From NCBI GenBank assembly GCA_045107085.1, contig JBGCFT010000094.1, positions 18,322 through 82,321 on the forward strand: a stretch of DNA of 64,000 nt, written 5' to 3'. The translations under genes were made by a program, and so were the position numbers. Below, one piece after another: positions 8,565-18,367 of the stretch. This stretch comes from NORP309 sp045107085. GTDB lineage: Bacteria > Pseudomonadota > Gammaproteobacteria > Xanthomonadales > Marinicellaceae. Numbering within the stretch: position 1 is the first letter of the stretch; every line of letters begins with the position of its first letter. The notes under the pieces are model-generated. The model was not told the origin of the DNA and made no database searches. It worked only from the letters and a program-made list of their open reading frames with translations.

Positions 8565-10916
8565 ATGTTTTGGTTGATACTTTTAATTTTTATAACGACA
8601 ATAGTTTCAAGTTTTTTTCAGATAAAACTTATAATATATAGTGCATTAATATTGTCGATTGAATTATTGTTTATACAATTTTCTTTCATTACATATCTCG
8701 AATTTTTTATAATCTTTATATTGACTTTAGCCATAATATCAATATTAAACATCAAAAAACTAAGAAGAAAGTTTATCAGTAAAACACTGTTTAAACTCTT
8801 CACCACTTCAGATAGTCAATGGAATAACTTTCAGAGAATAGATGATGGTTGGTTTGCCAGTGAATTTGAACAATCAATTTTTCAAGGAAATCCAAATTTC
8901 AGCAAAATCAAGCCTTTAAATCGGGACTTAATGTATGGCGATATTGAAAATGACATATTAAAAGTGATAACAGATCAAAAAAACGGCATAAATATTTCTT
9001 GCATCAACAGGCTATCAAAAGTCGGTGCCACTTCATTGTGTATTAAAAAAAAATACAATGGCCAAGGTTTATCAAACAATGCAACGTCTAGAATATTAAA
9101 AAAGATTAGTCAAAATAACCCAATTTTATCTTCAATCATAGGATTGATGAATTTTGATTCATTAACAAGCTTTATCAATAATTTTGCCAGCGAGAAGCAA
9201 AAGCAAAAGTTTTTACCGCTGATTGCTGATTCAAAAATGGTACCCTTTTTAAAACCCACATCTTTATATGAAACTTTAGAAAGCCAAAAATCTTCAATCG
9301 AAGGAAGGGTGGAAAAGGAATTTTTAAATGGCAAAGAAGTTAAAGGCATAAGAATTTCTTTCCAAAACATTATTTTGCTAGGCACATCTCAGTCTAATTG
9401 TTTTTATATAAATGTCAATATCAAAGATTTTAATAACTTACATGGTAACACCACACATCTTGGCACATCTATTTGTATTATTAATAATGAAATTGAAGGC
9501 CTTGTTTACAAAAAAGGACTTAAGGCGTTTGATAATTATTTGTATTATTATGCTTGTTCAGGCAAGAACATTTTCATACCATTCAGTCATATAATCAATG
9601 AATCAACAGGTATTGGAAATGGCCTTAAATATATGTATATCAACCAATGTATTTCCTGCACTATTTGGCCTCTGGCTGTCTCAATACCAACCAACAACAC
9701 CTCAACCTTAACATCCTGGTATTTTGCTCATTTACAAAAACAAAATGGCCGACAGTTACTAAGTTATAAAGTCGTTCAATCTAAACTAAACGAATTATTT
9801 GTTCAGTGCTTAACACTCAATTTAATTGACAACTTAACCCTTCAAGATCATTTAAAATTTACCGCAATATTAAATAAAAATTCTCATATATCCAGAACAA
9901 TGAAGCATTTAGGGCTTCTAAGAGGTATTTTAGGTTCTAATGCTCACAATATTAAAACAGAGAGTAAAGTCAGATCTTTTTATAAAGTGGTTCACTTAAC
10001 AACTGAACTCGATGGCATGAGTTATGAAATTAACCAATTGCCTTTAATCAAAAAAGCTGCATTAGCTTGCCACCCTTATTATGATAAAGAAGTTAAATTA
10101 TTATCCTCAAAACAACCCAATGACTTACATCAATTTGACCAATTAATATTTCAACATGTTGGTTATATATTACATAATTTAGCCAAAGTCTGGATATATA
10201 CTTTAAGCACTTCGTTTTTTGGCAAACTATTTTTTAAAAGATCAAAATTTAAATTTATGATAAAAAGAATGAGTGCTAGCTTTGCATTCTTATCAGATAT
10301 AACTTTAATTAACTGGACATTTAAAAGTAAAGTTAACACCAGTTTCGCCAGTCACTTAGGTGAATGCATTCAGTACTTAACCGAATCCATAGTTTTGCAT
10401 GATTACTATTACAATGATAGCACCAAATCAGAGGGCAAAAAATTATCTAAAAACGCCTTAAAAAATAGTTTATTTTCCTGTCAAAAATCTCTAAAAAACA
10501 CAATAAATCTGGCTTTTAATCGATTTACAGCATTGTGTATGAAACTAGTATTATTCCCCTTTGGCAAACCCTACCATAAAATAACATCCTACAAACCCTT
10601 GCATTCTCAAATTGAAAAAATTTGTAGCAAAGAAAACAACCCAACAGAACATAGTACAGATTTTTCACCTTTTCTAGAGAAAATCCATCAAGCTAAATTA
10701 AAATTAAAAGCAGCAGAGTCTGCAGAAATTGCAGTCACTAATGCAACAGGTACACCCTTAAATACTGACAATTATGAGGCACTAATAGATCGCTGTCTAG
10801 CCGCAGGAATTGTCAGTGTAGAACAATCAGAACAGTTAAGAGATGCTTATTTAAGTATCTTGGAAATTAAGATCACTAATCATTTTGGTTCAAATTACGA
10901 GAAAAAACAATTATGA
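8565..10916 (+). CDS. Diverged FadE-like acyl-CoA dehydrogenase homologue
   Basis: 783 residues, close to FadE (814 in E. coli), with the same plan: N-terminal membrane helices (about 1-60), a helical dehydrogenase N-domain with KKYNGQGLSNNATSRILKKI and FASEKQKQKFLPLIADS, a middle domain, a second helical domain, and a C-terminal tail (LIDRCLAAGIVSVEQSEQLR) like the FadE C-terminal region. The key motifs are eroded. Where FadE has a flavin/substrate motif such as LTGPEAGSDA, this protein reads LKPTSLYETLE; the DAMDIHGGKGI region reads GLLRGILGSNAHNI; and CLAAGRGISLPA reads QCISCTIWPLAVS. The frame is open throughout. ATG 8565 is chosen because an earlier in-frame start overlaps the regulator gene. 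It overlaps fadN by ATGA. Either a highly divergent enzyme or a non-catalytic relative. Confidence 0.7.
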   Translation: MFWLILLIFITTIVSSFFQIKLIIYSALILSIELLFIQFSFITYLEFFIIFILTLAIISILNIKKLRRKFISKTLFKLFTTSDSQWNNFQRIDDGWFASEFEQSIFQGNPNFSKIKPLNRDLMYGDIENDILKVITDQKNGINISCINRLSKVGATSLCIKKKYNGQGLSNNATSRILKKISQNNPILSSIIGLMNFDSLTSFINNFASEKQKQKFLPLIADSKMVPFLKPTSLYETLESQKSSIEGRVEKEFLNGKEVKGIRISFQNIILLGTSQSNCFYINVNIKDFNNLHGNTTHLGTSICIINNEIEGLVYKKGLKAFDNYLYYYACSGKNIFIPFSHIINESTGIGNGLKYMYINQCISCTIWPLAVSIPTNNTSTLTSWYFAHLQKQNGRQLLSYKVVQSKLNELFVQCLTLNLIDNLTLQDHLKFTAILNKNSHISRTMKHLGLLRGILGSNAHNIKTESKVRSFYKVVHLTTELDGMSYEINQLPLIKKAALACHPYYDKEVKLLSSKQPNDLHQFDQLIFQHVGYILHNLAKVWIYTLSTSFFGKLFFKRSKFKFMIKRMSASFAFLSDITLINWTFKSKVNTSFASHLGECIQYLTESIVLHDYYYNDSTKSEGKKLSKNALKNSLFSCQKSLKNTINLAFNRFTALCMKLVLFPFGKPYHKITSYKPLHSQIEKICSKENNPTEHSTDFSPFLEKIHQAKLKLKAAESAEIAVTNATGTPLNTDNYEALIDRCLAAGIVSVEQSEQLRDAYLSILEIKITNHFGSNYEKKQL

Positions 10917-13282
10917 AAAATAAAACACATATTAAAAACGTTGCGGTTTTAGGCGCTGGAGTTATGGGAGCACAAATTGCTGCCCATTTTGCCAATGCGA
11001 ATATTCCGGTCACCTTATTTGATCTTCCAGTAGAAGGAAAAAATAAAAACGCCATTATTCATGGAGCTTTGAAAATGTTAGGCAAAGCAAAACCGGCTCC
11101 TTTAGGAATTAAATCTAATGTAAAACTGATCAAAGCGGCAAACTATGATGATGACCTTGAAAAGCTTACTGAAGCAGATTTGATTATTGAAGCTGTTGTA
11201 GAACGTATGGATATTAAAAAAAGCCTGTATGACAAAATTGAAGATTATGTCAGATCAGACGCCATTTTTGCTACTAATACATCGGGCTTAAGCATCAATG
11301 CACTATCCGAAGTTTTTCCAGAAAATCTCAAAGGACGTTTTTGTGGCGTCCATTTTTTTAATCCGCCACGTTACATGCATTTAGTTGAGATTATTGCAAC
11401 TGATAAAACAGATCAAGTTGTGGTTGATTCATTAACCGAGTTATTAACATCCACATTAGGTAAAGGCGTAGTAAACGCAAAAGACACACCAAATTTTATC
11501 GCCAATAGAATTGGAGTCTTTTCAATATTGTGTACTATATATCATGGGATGAAGTTTAATATTCCACTAGAAACATTAGATGCACTAACTGGTACTTTAA
11601 TTGGCCGAGCAAAAAGTGCGACTTTACGCACCGCTGATGTTGTAGGATTAGATACATTAAATCACACTGTCAACACCATGAAAAATGGGTTGCCAGAAGA
11701 TCCATGGCAAAAACATTACCAATTACCAAAATGGCTATTAGATTTAATTGATGCAGGTGCATTAGGACAAAAAACTAAAGCAGGAATTTATAAAAAAGAA
11801 GGCAAAGAGATTAAAATTCTTGACTTCAAAAAAGGCGAATACCGATCACAAAATGCAGAAATAGATCCTGAAGTTTTGACAATTTTAAAGAATAAAAACC
11901 CATCAGAAAGAATGGAACAATTACGCAACTTAAAAAATTCTGATCAAGCACAATTTTTATGGAGCATGTATCGTGATTTATTCCATTATTCTGCCAATCA
12001 TTTGGCTGATATCGCTGATAACGCACGTGACATTGATTTTGCTATTCGTTGGGGATTTGGATGGAAGCAAGGGCCTTTTGAAATTTGGCAAGCCGCTGGC
12101 TGGGGACAAGTTACTTCATGGCTCAATGAGGACATGAAAAATGGTGAAACAATGATTCAAAAATCTCTACCAGATTGGGTCTCTCAAATTGATGCCATTC
12201 ATAAACAAGAAGGATCCTATTCAGCCAAACAAAATACTTATCAGCCACGCCCAGATCTAGATGTCTTTAAAAGACAAATATTTCCTGAATTAACCATTGG
12301 TGAAAAAGCCAATTATGGGACAACTGTTTTTGAAGATGATGATATTCGTTTGTGGCACATGGATGATGATATTCTAATTACAAGTTTCAAAACCAAACAA
12401 CATATTGTAACGGTAGGAGTTTTAGCTGGTATTCAAAAAGCTGTTGATATTGCTGAGGAAAGTTACAAAGGCATGGTCATTTGGCAAACAAAAGATCCCT
12501 TTACATTAGGGGCGAATCTTGCCCCTGCACTTTCAGCAATTGCAGAAGGAAAGGTTGATGAAGTTGAAGCATTAGTCAATACTTTTCAACAAACATCTCA
12601 AAAATTAAGGTTCTCAAAAGTACCTACTATTATTGCACCAAGAGGAATGACTCTAGGTGGAGGGTGTGAATTTAGCATGAATGCAACATCAGTAGTCGCT
12701 GGGTTTGAATCTTATATTGGATTAGTTGAGGCAGGTGTTGGTTTGTTACCAGCAGGTGGAGGACTAAAAGAAATTGCACGTCGCACCTCTGAAGATTTTG
12801 AAACTGGTGATTTGTACCCACAAATTGAACATTTCTTTAAACTTGTTGCCATGGGACAAGTAGCAGGATCGGCTCAAGAAGCCAAACAATGGAAACTGAT
12901 TAAACCTTGTACAGATGTTGTATTTAATACACATGAAGTGCTTCATGTAGCTAAAGAAAAAGTTAAATGGTTACATTCTAAAGGCTATCAACCTCCTTTC
13001 GAAAACACAAATATTAGGGTTGTTGGCCAAGCCGGTATTGCCAATATGAAGATGATTTTAGCCAATATGATGGCAGGTCACATGGTGAGTCCTCATGATT
13101 ACGAAATCGCAGTGCGTATTGCCACTGTAATAGCAGGTGGTGATGTGGACAGTAATAGCTTAGTCACTGAGCAATATTTATTAGACTTAGAAAGAAAACT
13201 ATTCATGGAGTTAATACAAATGCCAAAAACATTAGCGAGAATCGAACACACTTTAAAAACTGGCAAACCTTTACGCAACTAG
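10913..13282 (+). CDS. fadN: FadN-type 3-hydroxyacyl-CoA dehydrogenase / enoyl-CoA hydratase
   Basis: Bifunctional beta-oxidation enzyme carrying out hydration and NAD-dependent 3-hydroxy oxidation. The dehydrogenase comes first: Rossmann motif VLGAGVMGAQIAAHFANA (about residues 9-26), catalytic His in GVHFFNPPRYMHLVEI (about 145), and NFIANRIG. The crotonase domain is C-terminal (about 480-680) with TLGANLAP, MTLGGGCEFSMNA and LVEAGVGLLPAGGG. This order and the length of 789 match Bacillus FadN and are the reverse of E. coli FadB. It overlaps the FadE-like gene by 4 bases and precedes thiolase by 11 bp; the set resembles the fadN-fadA-fadE operon of Bacillus. Confidence 0.92.
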   Translation: MKNKTHIKNVAVLGAGVMGAQIAAHFANANIPVTLFDLPVEGKNKNAIIHGALKMLGKAKPAPLGIKSNVKLIKAANYDDDLEKLTEADLIIEAVVERMDIKKSLYDKIEDYVRSDAIFATNTSGLSINALSEVFPENLKGRFCGVHFFNPPRYMHLVEIIATDKTDQVVVDSLTELLTSTLGKGVVNAKDTPNFIANRIGVFSILCTIYHGMKFNIPLETLDALTGTLIGRAKSATLRTADVVGLDTLNHTVNTMKNGLPEDPWQKHYQLPKWLLDLIDAGALGQKTKAGIYKKEGKEIKILDFKKGEYRSQNAEIDPEVLTILKNKNPSERMEQLRNLKNSDQAQFLWSMYRDLFHYSANHLADIADNARDIDFAIRWGFGWKQGPFEIWQAAGWGQVTSWLNEDMKNGETMIQKSLPDWVSQIDAIHKQEGSYSAKQNTYQPRPDLDVFKRQIFPELTIGEKANYGTTVFEDDDIRLWHMDDDILITSFKTKQHIVTVGVLAGIQKAVDIAEESYKGMVIWQTKDPFTLGANLAPALSAIAEGKVDEVEALVNTFQQTSQKLRFSKVPTIIAPRGMTLGGGCEFSMNATSVVAGFESYIGLVEAGVGLLPAGGGLKEIARRTSEDFETGDLYPQIEHFFKLVAMGQVAGSAQEAKQWKLIKPCTDVVFNTHEVLHVAKEKVKWLHSKGYQPPFENTNIRVVGQAGIANMKMILANMMAGHMVSPHDYEIAVRIATVIAGGDVDSNSLVTEQYLLDLERKLFMELIQMPKTLARIEHTLKTGKPLRN

Positions 13283-13293
13283 GAGAATTAGAC

Positions 13294-14487
13294 ATGAAAA
13301 AAGTACAAGAAGTTTATATAGTAGAAGCCGTTAGAACTCCTGTTGGTAAAGCACCAAGAGGTATGTTTAACAAAACCCGCCCTGATGATTTATTGGCACA
13401 TTGTATGTCTACGATGTTATCAAGACATCCAGATTTTGATAAAAATGAAATTGGAGATGTCGTCATAGGCTGTGCTATGCCAGAGGGAGAACAAGGCATG
13501 AATATTGCTAGAATTGCAAGCTTACTCGCTGGTATTCCTGACACCGTCTCAGCCATGACAATCAATAGATTTTGCTCATCAGGAGTTCAAGCAATTGCCA
13601 TAGCGGCTCAACAAATTGCGACAGGACAAATGAGTGCTGCCATAGCAGGTGGAACAGAAAGCATGAGCATGGTTCCAATGATGGGCAACAAAATTGCAAT
13701 GAATCCAAAAGTATTTGAAGATGACAATATTGGAATTGCATATGGTATGGGAATCACAGCTGAAAATGTGGCCAGTCAATGGAAAATCTCTAGGCAAGCC
13801 CAAGATGAGTTTGCATATAATTCACATCAAAGGGCCATGAATGCCATAAAAAATGGTTATTTCAAAGATGAAATTGTTCCATACGAAGTTGAATCTCGCA
13901 TTGCTGACTTAGAAAAAGCAACAACAATTGTTAAAAAACGCATTGTGGATACTGATGAAGGAGCACGCCCAGACACATCAACTGACGTATTAAATAAGTT
14001 ACGTGCTGTTTTTAAATTTGGTGGCTCTGTTACAGCAGGAAACAGTTCACAAATGAGTGATGGCGCAGGAGCGTTGTTACTGGTGAATGAAGAAACTTTA
14101 AAAAGATACAACATGACACCAATCGCAAAGTATCATGCATTTGCTGTTGCTGGTGTTCCAGCAGATATTATGGGCATTGGTCCTATTAAGGCGATTCCTA
14201 AAGCTTTAGAATTAGCTGGATTAAAATCAAATGACATGGATTGGATTGAATTAAACGAGGCATTTGCCGCTCAGTCATTGGCTGTCATTGGCGATTTAGA
14301 TTTAGATACTGACAAAGTCAATCCAAATGGTGGAGCTATTGCCTTAGGACATCCATTAGGAGCAACTGGAGCTATTCGTGCTGCCACGGCGATTCATGGT
14401 TTACGCAGAACCGGTGGTAAATATGGAATGGTAACCATGTGTATTGGCACTGGAATGGGCGCTGCAGGTATTTTTGAAGCTTTGTAG
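13294..14487 (+). CDS. fadA: Acetyl-CoA acyltransferase (3-ketoacyl-CoA thiolase)
   Basis: Last beta-oxidation step: thiolytic cleavage of 3-ketoacyl-CoA to acetyl-CoA and a shortened acyl-CoA. Catalytic Cys in INRFCSSGVQAIA (about residue 90), NEAFAAQ, His in GGAIALGHPLGATGA (about 353) and second Cys in MCIGTGMGAAGIFE (about 384). 397 residues, normal for the family. AGGAG lies just before the ATG. It is the last gene of the operon, followed by a strong terminator. Confidence 0.95.
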   Translation: MKKVQEVYIVEAVRTPVGKAPRGMFNKTRPDDLLAHCMSTMLSRHPDFDKNEIGDVVIGCAMPEGEQGMNIARIASLLAGIPDTVSAMTINRFCSSGVQAIAIAAQQIATGQMSAAIAGGTESMSMVPMMGNKIAMNPKVFEDDNIGIAYGMGITAENVASQWKISRQAQDEFAYNSHQRAMNAIKNGYFKDEIVPYEVESRIADLEKATTIVKKRIVDTDEGARPDTSTDVLNKLRAVFKFGGSVTAGNSSQMSDGAGALLLVNEETLKRYNMTPIAKYHAFAVAGVPADIMGIGPIKAIPKALELAGLKSNDMDWIELNEAFAAQSLAVIGDLDLDTDKVNPNGGAIALGHPLGATGAIRAATAIHGLRRTGGKYGMVTMCIGTGMGAAGIFEAL

Positions 14488-14514
14488 TTTCCTTATATCA
14501 GTTGACAAAGAATG

Positions 14515-14540
14515 AGGCACTTTTTTAAAGTGCCTTTTTT
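14515..14540 (+). terminator. Rho-independent terminator after fadA
   Basis: A 9-bp stem, AGGCACTTT against AAAGTGCCT, with a TTT loop, followed by a run of T. It closes the regulator-fadE-fadN-fadA operon. Confidence 0.9.
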
Positions 14541-14633
14541 ATTTATACCAGAAAACCTACAATTTAATGACACTGGCGTTTTGTTCGAATAAATGAGATA
14601 ATGCGCGTCTTTTGAATAATCCGGAAAATAGTA

Positions 14634-16154
14634 ATGAAATTTCTTGAAGAATTAGGCGTACAAAAAATTAATTTAGGCACTTGTTTTGATCACAATCAAT
14701 GGTCACAAACAAAAGATGCTGGTGTTATTGAATCATATAATCCTGCAACAAATGAATTGATGGGATCTGTCTACTCTGCTAATAACGACGACTACGAAAA
14801 AATTGTTGCCAAAGCACAATCAGTATTTAAAGATTGGAAAACTACACCAGCTCCTATTAGAGGTGAAGCTGTTCGTGTCGTTGGAAATGCACTGAGAAAG
14901 CACAAAGACGCATTAGGCTCATTGGTTGCTGCTGAAATGGGTAAAATCAAATCAGAAGGAGATGGTGAAGTACAAGAAATGATTGATATGGCAGATCTTG
15001 CTGTTGGCATGTCTAGGCAGTTATATGGCAATACAATGCATTCAGAACGCCCTGGACATCGCATGTATGAGCAATGGCATCCAATTGGTGTGGTCGGTAT
15101 TATTTCAGCGTTTAATTTTCCTGTTGCTGTTTGGGCGTGGAACGCCTTTGTTGCAGCAATTTGTGGAAATGTCAGTATATGGAAACCCTCTCCTAAGGTA
15201 GCTTTGTGTTCAATAGCGGTTCAAAATATTTGTAATGAAGCATTAGAAGAAGCAGGAATGCCACCTATATTCTTAATGTTTAATGATCATTCAAATGATT
15301 TGGCTCAAAAATTTGTAGACGACAAACGCATCAACTTAGTCTCATTCACAGGATCAACAGCAGTGGGTAAAATGGTTGGAGTTCAGGTTGCTAAGCGCAT
15401 GGGAAGAAGCTTATTAGAATTGGGTGGAAACAATGCATTAATCGTAGATAAGTCTGCTGATTTAAATATTGCGATTCCTGGAATTGTATTTGGTGCTGTA
15501 GGAACTGCTGGTCAACGTTGCACAACTACTCGTAGATTATTCTTGCATGAAGACATTGCAGAATCTGTAACCCAAAAACTAGTTGATGGATATAAACAAG
15601 TAAAAATTGGAAATCCACTGGATTCAGACACATTAATGGGACCTTTAATTGATGAGGGATCAGTTCAAATGTTTTTAGATGCTGTTGCAAAGGCGAAAGA
15701 AGCTGGAGGTAAAGTATTGACTGGTGGAACACGAGTCGAAGGTGCTGGACATTTTGTTAATCCATGTATTATTAAAGCCCAAGCTGATTGGGACATAGTA
15801 AAACATGAAACTTTTGCTCCTATTTTATATGTCATGACATATTCAGATATAGAAGATGTCATTGCTCAACAAAATGATGTAGCTCAAGGATTGTCTTCTG
15901 CTCTATTCACCAATGACCTTCGCACTCAAGAAAAGTTCTTATCTGCAGCGGGCAGTGATTGCGGTATTGCCAATGTCAATATTGGCACAAGTGGTGCTGA
16001 GATTGGTGGCGCATTTGGGGGTGAAAAAGAAACAGGTGGCGGCCGTGAAGCTGGATCGGATTCTTGGAAAGCTTACATGCGCAGACAAACCAATACCATT
16101 AACTATTCAACTGAATTACCTTTGGCTCAAGGCATTGTGTTTAATTTAGATTAA
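14634..16154 (+). CDS. amaB: ALDH7-type aldehyde dehydrogenase (L-aminoadipate-semialdehyde dehydrogenase)
   Basis: NAD(P)-dependent oxidation of 2-aminoadipate 6-semialdehyde (in equilibrium with piperideine-6-carboxylate) to 2-aminoadipate in lysine breakdown. The 506-residue protein has the ALDH7/antiquitin features IISAFNFPVAVWAWN, VSFTGSTAVGKMVG, ELGGNNALIV and catalytic Cys in TAGQRCTTTRR (about residue 300). It is monocistronic, between two terminators. A class III aminotransferase at 49-50.5 kb could supply the substrate. The family is clear; the substrate is inferred from subfamily resemblance. Confidence 0.85.
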   Translation: MKFLEELGVQKINLGTCFDHNQWSQTKDAGVIESYNPATNELMGSVYSANNDDYEKIVAKAQSVFKDWKTTPAPIRGEAVRVVGNALRKHKDALGSLVAAEMGKIKSEGDGEVQEMIDMADLAVGMSRQLYGNTMHSERPGHRMYEQWHPIGVVGIISAFNFPVAVWAWNAFVAAICGNVSIWKPSPKVALCSIAVQNICNEALEEAGMPPIFLMFNDHSNDLAQKFVDDKRINLVSFTGSTAVGKMVGVQVAKRMGRSLLELGGNNALIVDKSADLNIAIPGIVFGAVGTAGQRCTTTRRLFLHEDIAESVTQKLVDGYKQVKIGNPLDSDTLMGPLIDEGSVQMFLDAVAKAKEAGGKVLTGGTRVEGAGHFVNPCIIKAQADWDIVKHETFAPILYVMTYSDIEDVIAQQNDVAQGLSSALFTNDLRTQEKFLSAAGSDCGIANVNIGTSGAEIGGAFGGEKETGGGREAGSDSWKAYMRRQTNTINYSTELPLAQGIVFNLD

Positions 16155-16180
16155 TCATGTGTTATTTGTCAAAAACTAAA

Positions 16181-16208
16181 AAAAGGAGTTGTTCACAACT
16201 CCTTTTTT
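16181..16208 (+). terminator. Rho-independent terminator after the ALDH gene
   Basis: AAAAGGAGTTGT pairs with ACAACTCCTTTT around a very short loop, ending in a T run. It separates the aldehyde dehydrogenase gene from pyrD. Confidence 0.85.
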
Positions 16209-16266
16209 GTTATAAAAACAATAGTGATTGATCAAATTAAAACACTACAAAAAGGTAAGGATCATT

Positions 16267-17289
16267 ATGATAGAATTTTTAGGTAGAAAATTTTTACAAC
16301 AATTACCTGCTGAAAAAGCGCATGACTTGAGTATTAAGTTATTGAATAGTCCTTTTTCGTTATTAGCACACAATAAACAGATATCTCATCCAGTTGAATT
16401 ATTTGGTGTCACTTTTAAAAACCCTGTTGGTTTAGCAGCTGGTTTTGATAAAAACGCCGATGCTGTCAACGGTTTATCAAAACTGGGTTTTGGGTTTATT
16501 GAAGTAGGAACAGTAACACCCAAACCCCAAGACGGAAATCCTAAACCTCGTTTATTTAGATTATCAAAAAATCAAGCGATAATTAATCGAATGGGGTTTA
16601 ACAACAAAGGTGTGGATTATTTAGTTAATAAACTAAAAAGATGTAGGCCAAATATTGTTATTGGAATTAACATAGGAAAAAACAAGAATACTCCCAATAA
16701 AAGTGCAGCTGATGATTATTTGATTTGCTTTAAAAAAGTACACCAATTAGCAGATTATGTCACCGTCAATATATCTTCTCCCAATACACAAGACTTAAGG
16801 CAACTACAAGAAGCTGAAAATCTTGCAAAATTATTAAAAACATTAAAAAAATCACAATTAACACTTCAAGAAGAATCAGGAAAATATACTCCAATAGTAG
16901 TAAAAATCGCACCAGATCAATGTGATGAAGCCACAATCGAAATTGCTAAAACCATAAAAAAGGTGGGTATGGATGGAATTATTTGCACCAATACGACTGT
17001 TTCAAAAAATAATTTAAAAAAAGAATCTCATATAAAAGAAGCAGGAGGATTAAGTGGAAAGCCTTTAAACATAAGGTCTAATGAGATAATTAGGCTCTGC
17101 AGAAAGGAATTAGGCAGCGATTTTCCAATAATTGGAGTGGGTGGAATTTTGACAGATGACGATGCAATGAGTAAAATAACCGCTGGCGCAGATTTGGTTC
17201 AAATATATACTGGACTGATTTATCAAGGGCCACAACTTATTAAACACATAAATAAAAAATTAATTACGGAATCACAATTAAAAAATTAA
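16267..17289 (+). CDS. pyrD: Dihydroorotate dehydrogenase (quinone), class 2
   Basis: Fourth step of pyrimidine synthesis: membrane-associated, FMN-dependent oxidation of dihydroorotate using quinone. Motifs: N-terminal membrane-binding helices (FLGRKFLQQLPAEKAHDLSI), GLAAGFDKNADAVNG, INRMGFNNKG, VNISSPNT with the catalytic Ser that marks class 2, and GVGGILTDDDAM near the end. From ATG 16267 (TAAGGA upstream) it has 340 residues, near the E. coli 336; the frame stays open further upstream but without homology. murB follows with no spacer. Confidence 0.95.
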   Translation: MIEFLGRKFLQQLPAEKAHDLSIKLLNSPFSLLAHNKQISHPVELFGVTFKNPVGLAAGFDKNADAVNGLSKLGFGFIEVGTVTPKPQDGNPKPRLFRLSKNQAIINRMGFNNKGVDYLVNKLKRCRPNIVIGINIGKNKNTPNKSAADDYLICFKKVHQLADYVTVNISSPNTQDLRQLQEAENLAKLLKTLKKSQLTLQEESGKYTPIVVKIAPDQCDEATIEIAKTIKKVGMDGIICTNTTVSKNNLKKESHIKEAGGLSGKPLNIRSNEIIRLCRKELGSDFPIIGVGGILTDDDAMSKITAGADLVQIYTGLIYQGPQLIKHINKKLITESQLKN

Positions 17290-18288
17290 ATGAAAGTAAC
17301 TGAAAATTTTAACTTAAAAAATCACAACACCCTTGCAATCAATTGCCATTGCGACCAATTTATCTTAATTCAAAATATGCATGATGTGGAAAAAGTTGTT
17401 CCCTATGTTGGTAAACAAGGACTTTTTATTCTCGGATCAGGCAGCAATCTTGTTCTCACTAAAAATATTGAAAAGCCTGTTGTTCATCTCGCTTCTAGAT
17501 TTCATGCCAGAATAGTTGATGGACTCGCTATAGTTTGGGCTGGATCAATGTGGAGTGATTTTGTAAAATGGTCAGTTAAGAAAGGTTTAGGCGGAATCGA
17601 AAATTTAGCTGCCATCCCAGGCACTGTTGGTGGAGCACCAGAACAAAATATTGGAGCTTATGGAGCGGAAGTCAAAGATACTATCGTTTGGGTGGAGGTG
17701 TTTAATTATAGAACAGGTTTGTTTCAACGCTTAAGTAATGATGAATGTCGCTTCATGTACAGAACCAGTATTTTTAAAGAGTCTGATAATCCTTGGATTA
17801 TTACAAGAATAGCGTTTGAACTTTCTAAGTCAGCTGAATTAAATTTGAGTTATGATGGAGTCAAGCAAGAACTTGAAAACATGAATATTATTGATCCAAC
17901 ATATGCTGATGTAGCAAATGCAATAACAGCCATTAGACAAAGAAAATTACCTGACTATAATGAAATTCCCAATGTAGGTAGTTTTTATAAAAACCCTATT
18001 ATTGATGAAAAACATCACAAAAGGTTGGCTAGAAAGTATGACGATATAGTTTCATACCCTTTAGAAAATAACCATTTCAGAATTAGTGCAGCTTGGTTAC
18101 TAGAAACCTGTGGGTTTAAAGGTTACCGTATGCACGAATGTGGTTTTTCTGACAAACATGCATTAGTTTTAGTAAATTATGGTGATGCAACTGGTAAAGA
18201 AATAATTAGCCTTAGCAAAGAAGCCATTAGGTCAGTAAGCCAAAAGTTTAAAATAAAATTAAAAATTGAGCCTCAAATAATTCTATAA
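17290..18288 (+). CDS. murB: UDP-N-acetylenolpyruvoylglucosamine reductase
   Basis: FAD enzyme that reduces UDP-GlcNAc-enolpyruvate to UDP-MurNAc in peptidoglycan synthesis. Seen are NHNTLAINC, the FAD-binding FILGSGSNLVL (about residues 45-55), IPGTVGGAPEQNIGAYG, YRTSIFK, VGSFYKNP with the catalytic Ser, and the C-terminal KIEPQIIL. 332 residues, a type I MurB like E. coli (342). The ATG comes immediately after the pyrD stop, so the two genes are co-transcribed. Confidence 0.95.
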   Translation: MKVTENFNLKNHNTLAINCHCDQFILIQNMHDVEKVVPYVGKQGLFILGSGSNLVLTKNIEKPVVHLASRFHARIVDGLAIVWAGSMWSDFVKWSVKKGLGGIENLAAIPGTVGGAPEQNIGAYGAEVKDTIVWVEVFNYRTGLFQRLSNDECRFMYRTSIFKESDNPWIITRIAFELSKSAELNLSYDGVKQELENMNIIDPTYADVANAITAIRQRKLPDYNEIPNVGSFYKNPIIDEKHHKRLARKYDDIVSYPLENNHFRISAAWLLETCGFKGYRMHECGFSDKHALVLVNYGDATGKEIISLSKEAIRSVSQKFKIKLKIEPQIIL

Positions 18289-18311
18289 AGCATAATTAAA
18301 TGTAGTTAATA

Positions 18312-18335
18312 TAAGCCAGCTAATGAGCTGGCTTA
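18312..18335. terminator. Hairpin between convergent murB and slt genes
   Basis: A perfect 10-bp stem, TAAGCCAGCT and AGCTGGCTTA, with loop AATG. No long T run follows on either strand, but its place between converging genes suggests a bidirectional terminator. Confidence 0.65.
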
Positions 18336-18367
18336 AATAAATAAAGTCCATGGATTATTAATCTCTA

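Noticed and set aside
10913..13282. FadB or FadJ assignment for the bifunctional enzyme
   Set aside because: The dehydrogenase domain is N-terminal and the hydratase C-terminal, the reverse of FadB/FadJ; FadN fits better.
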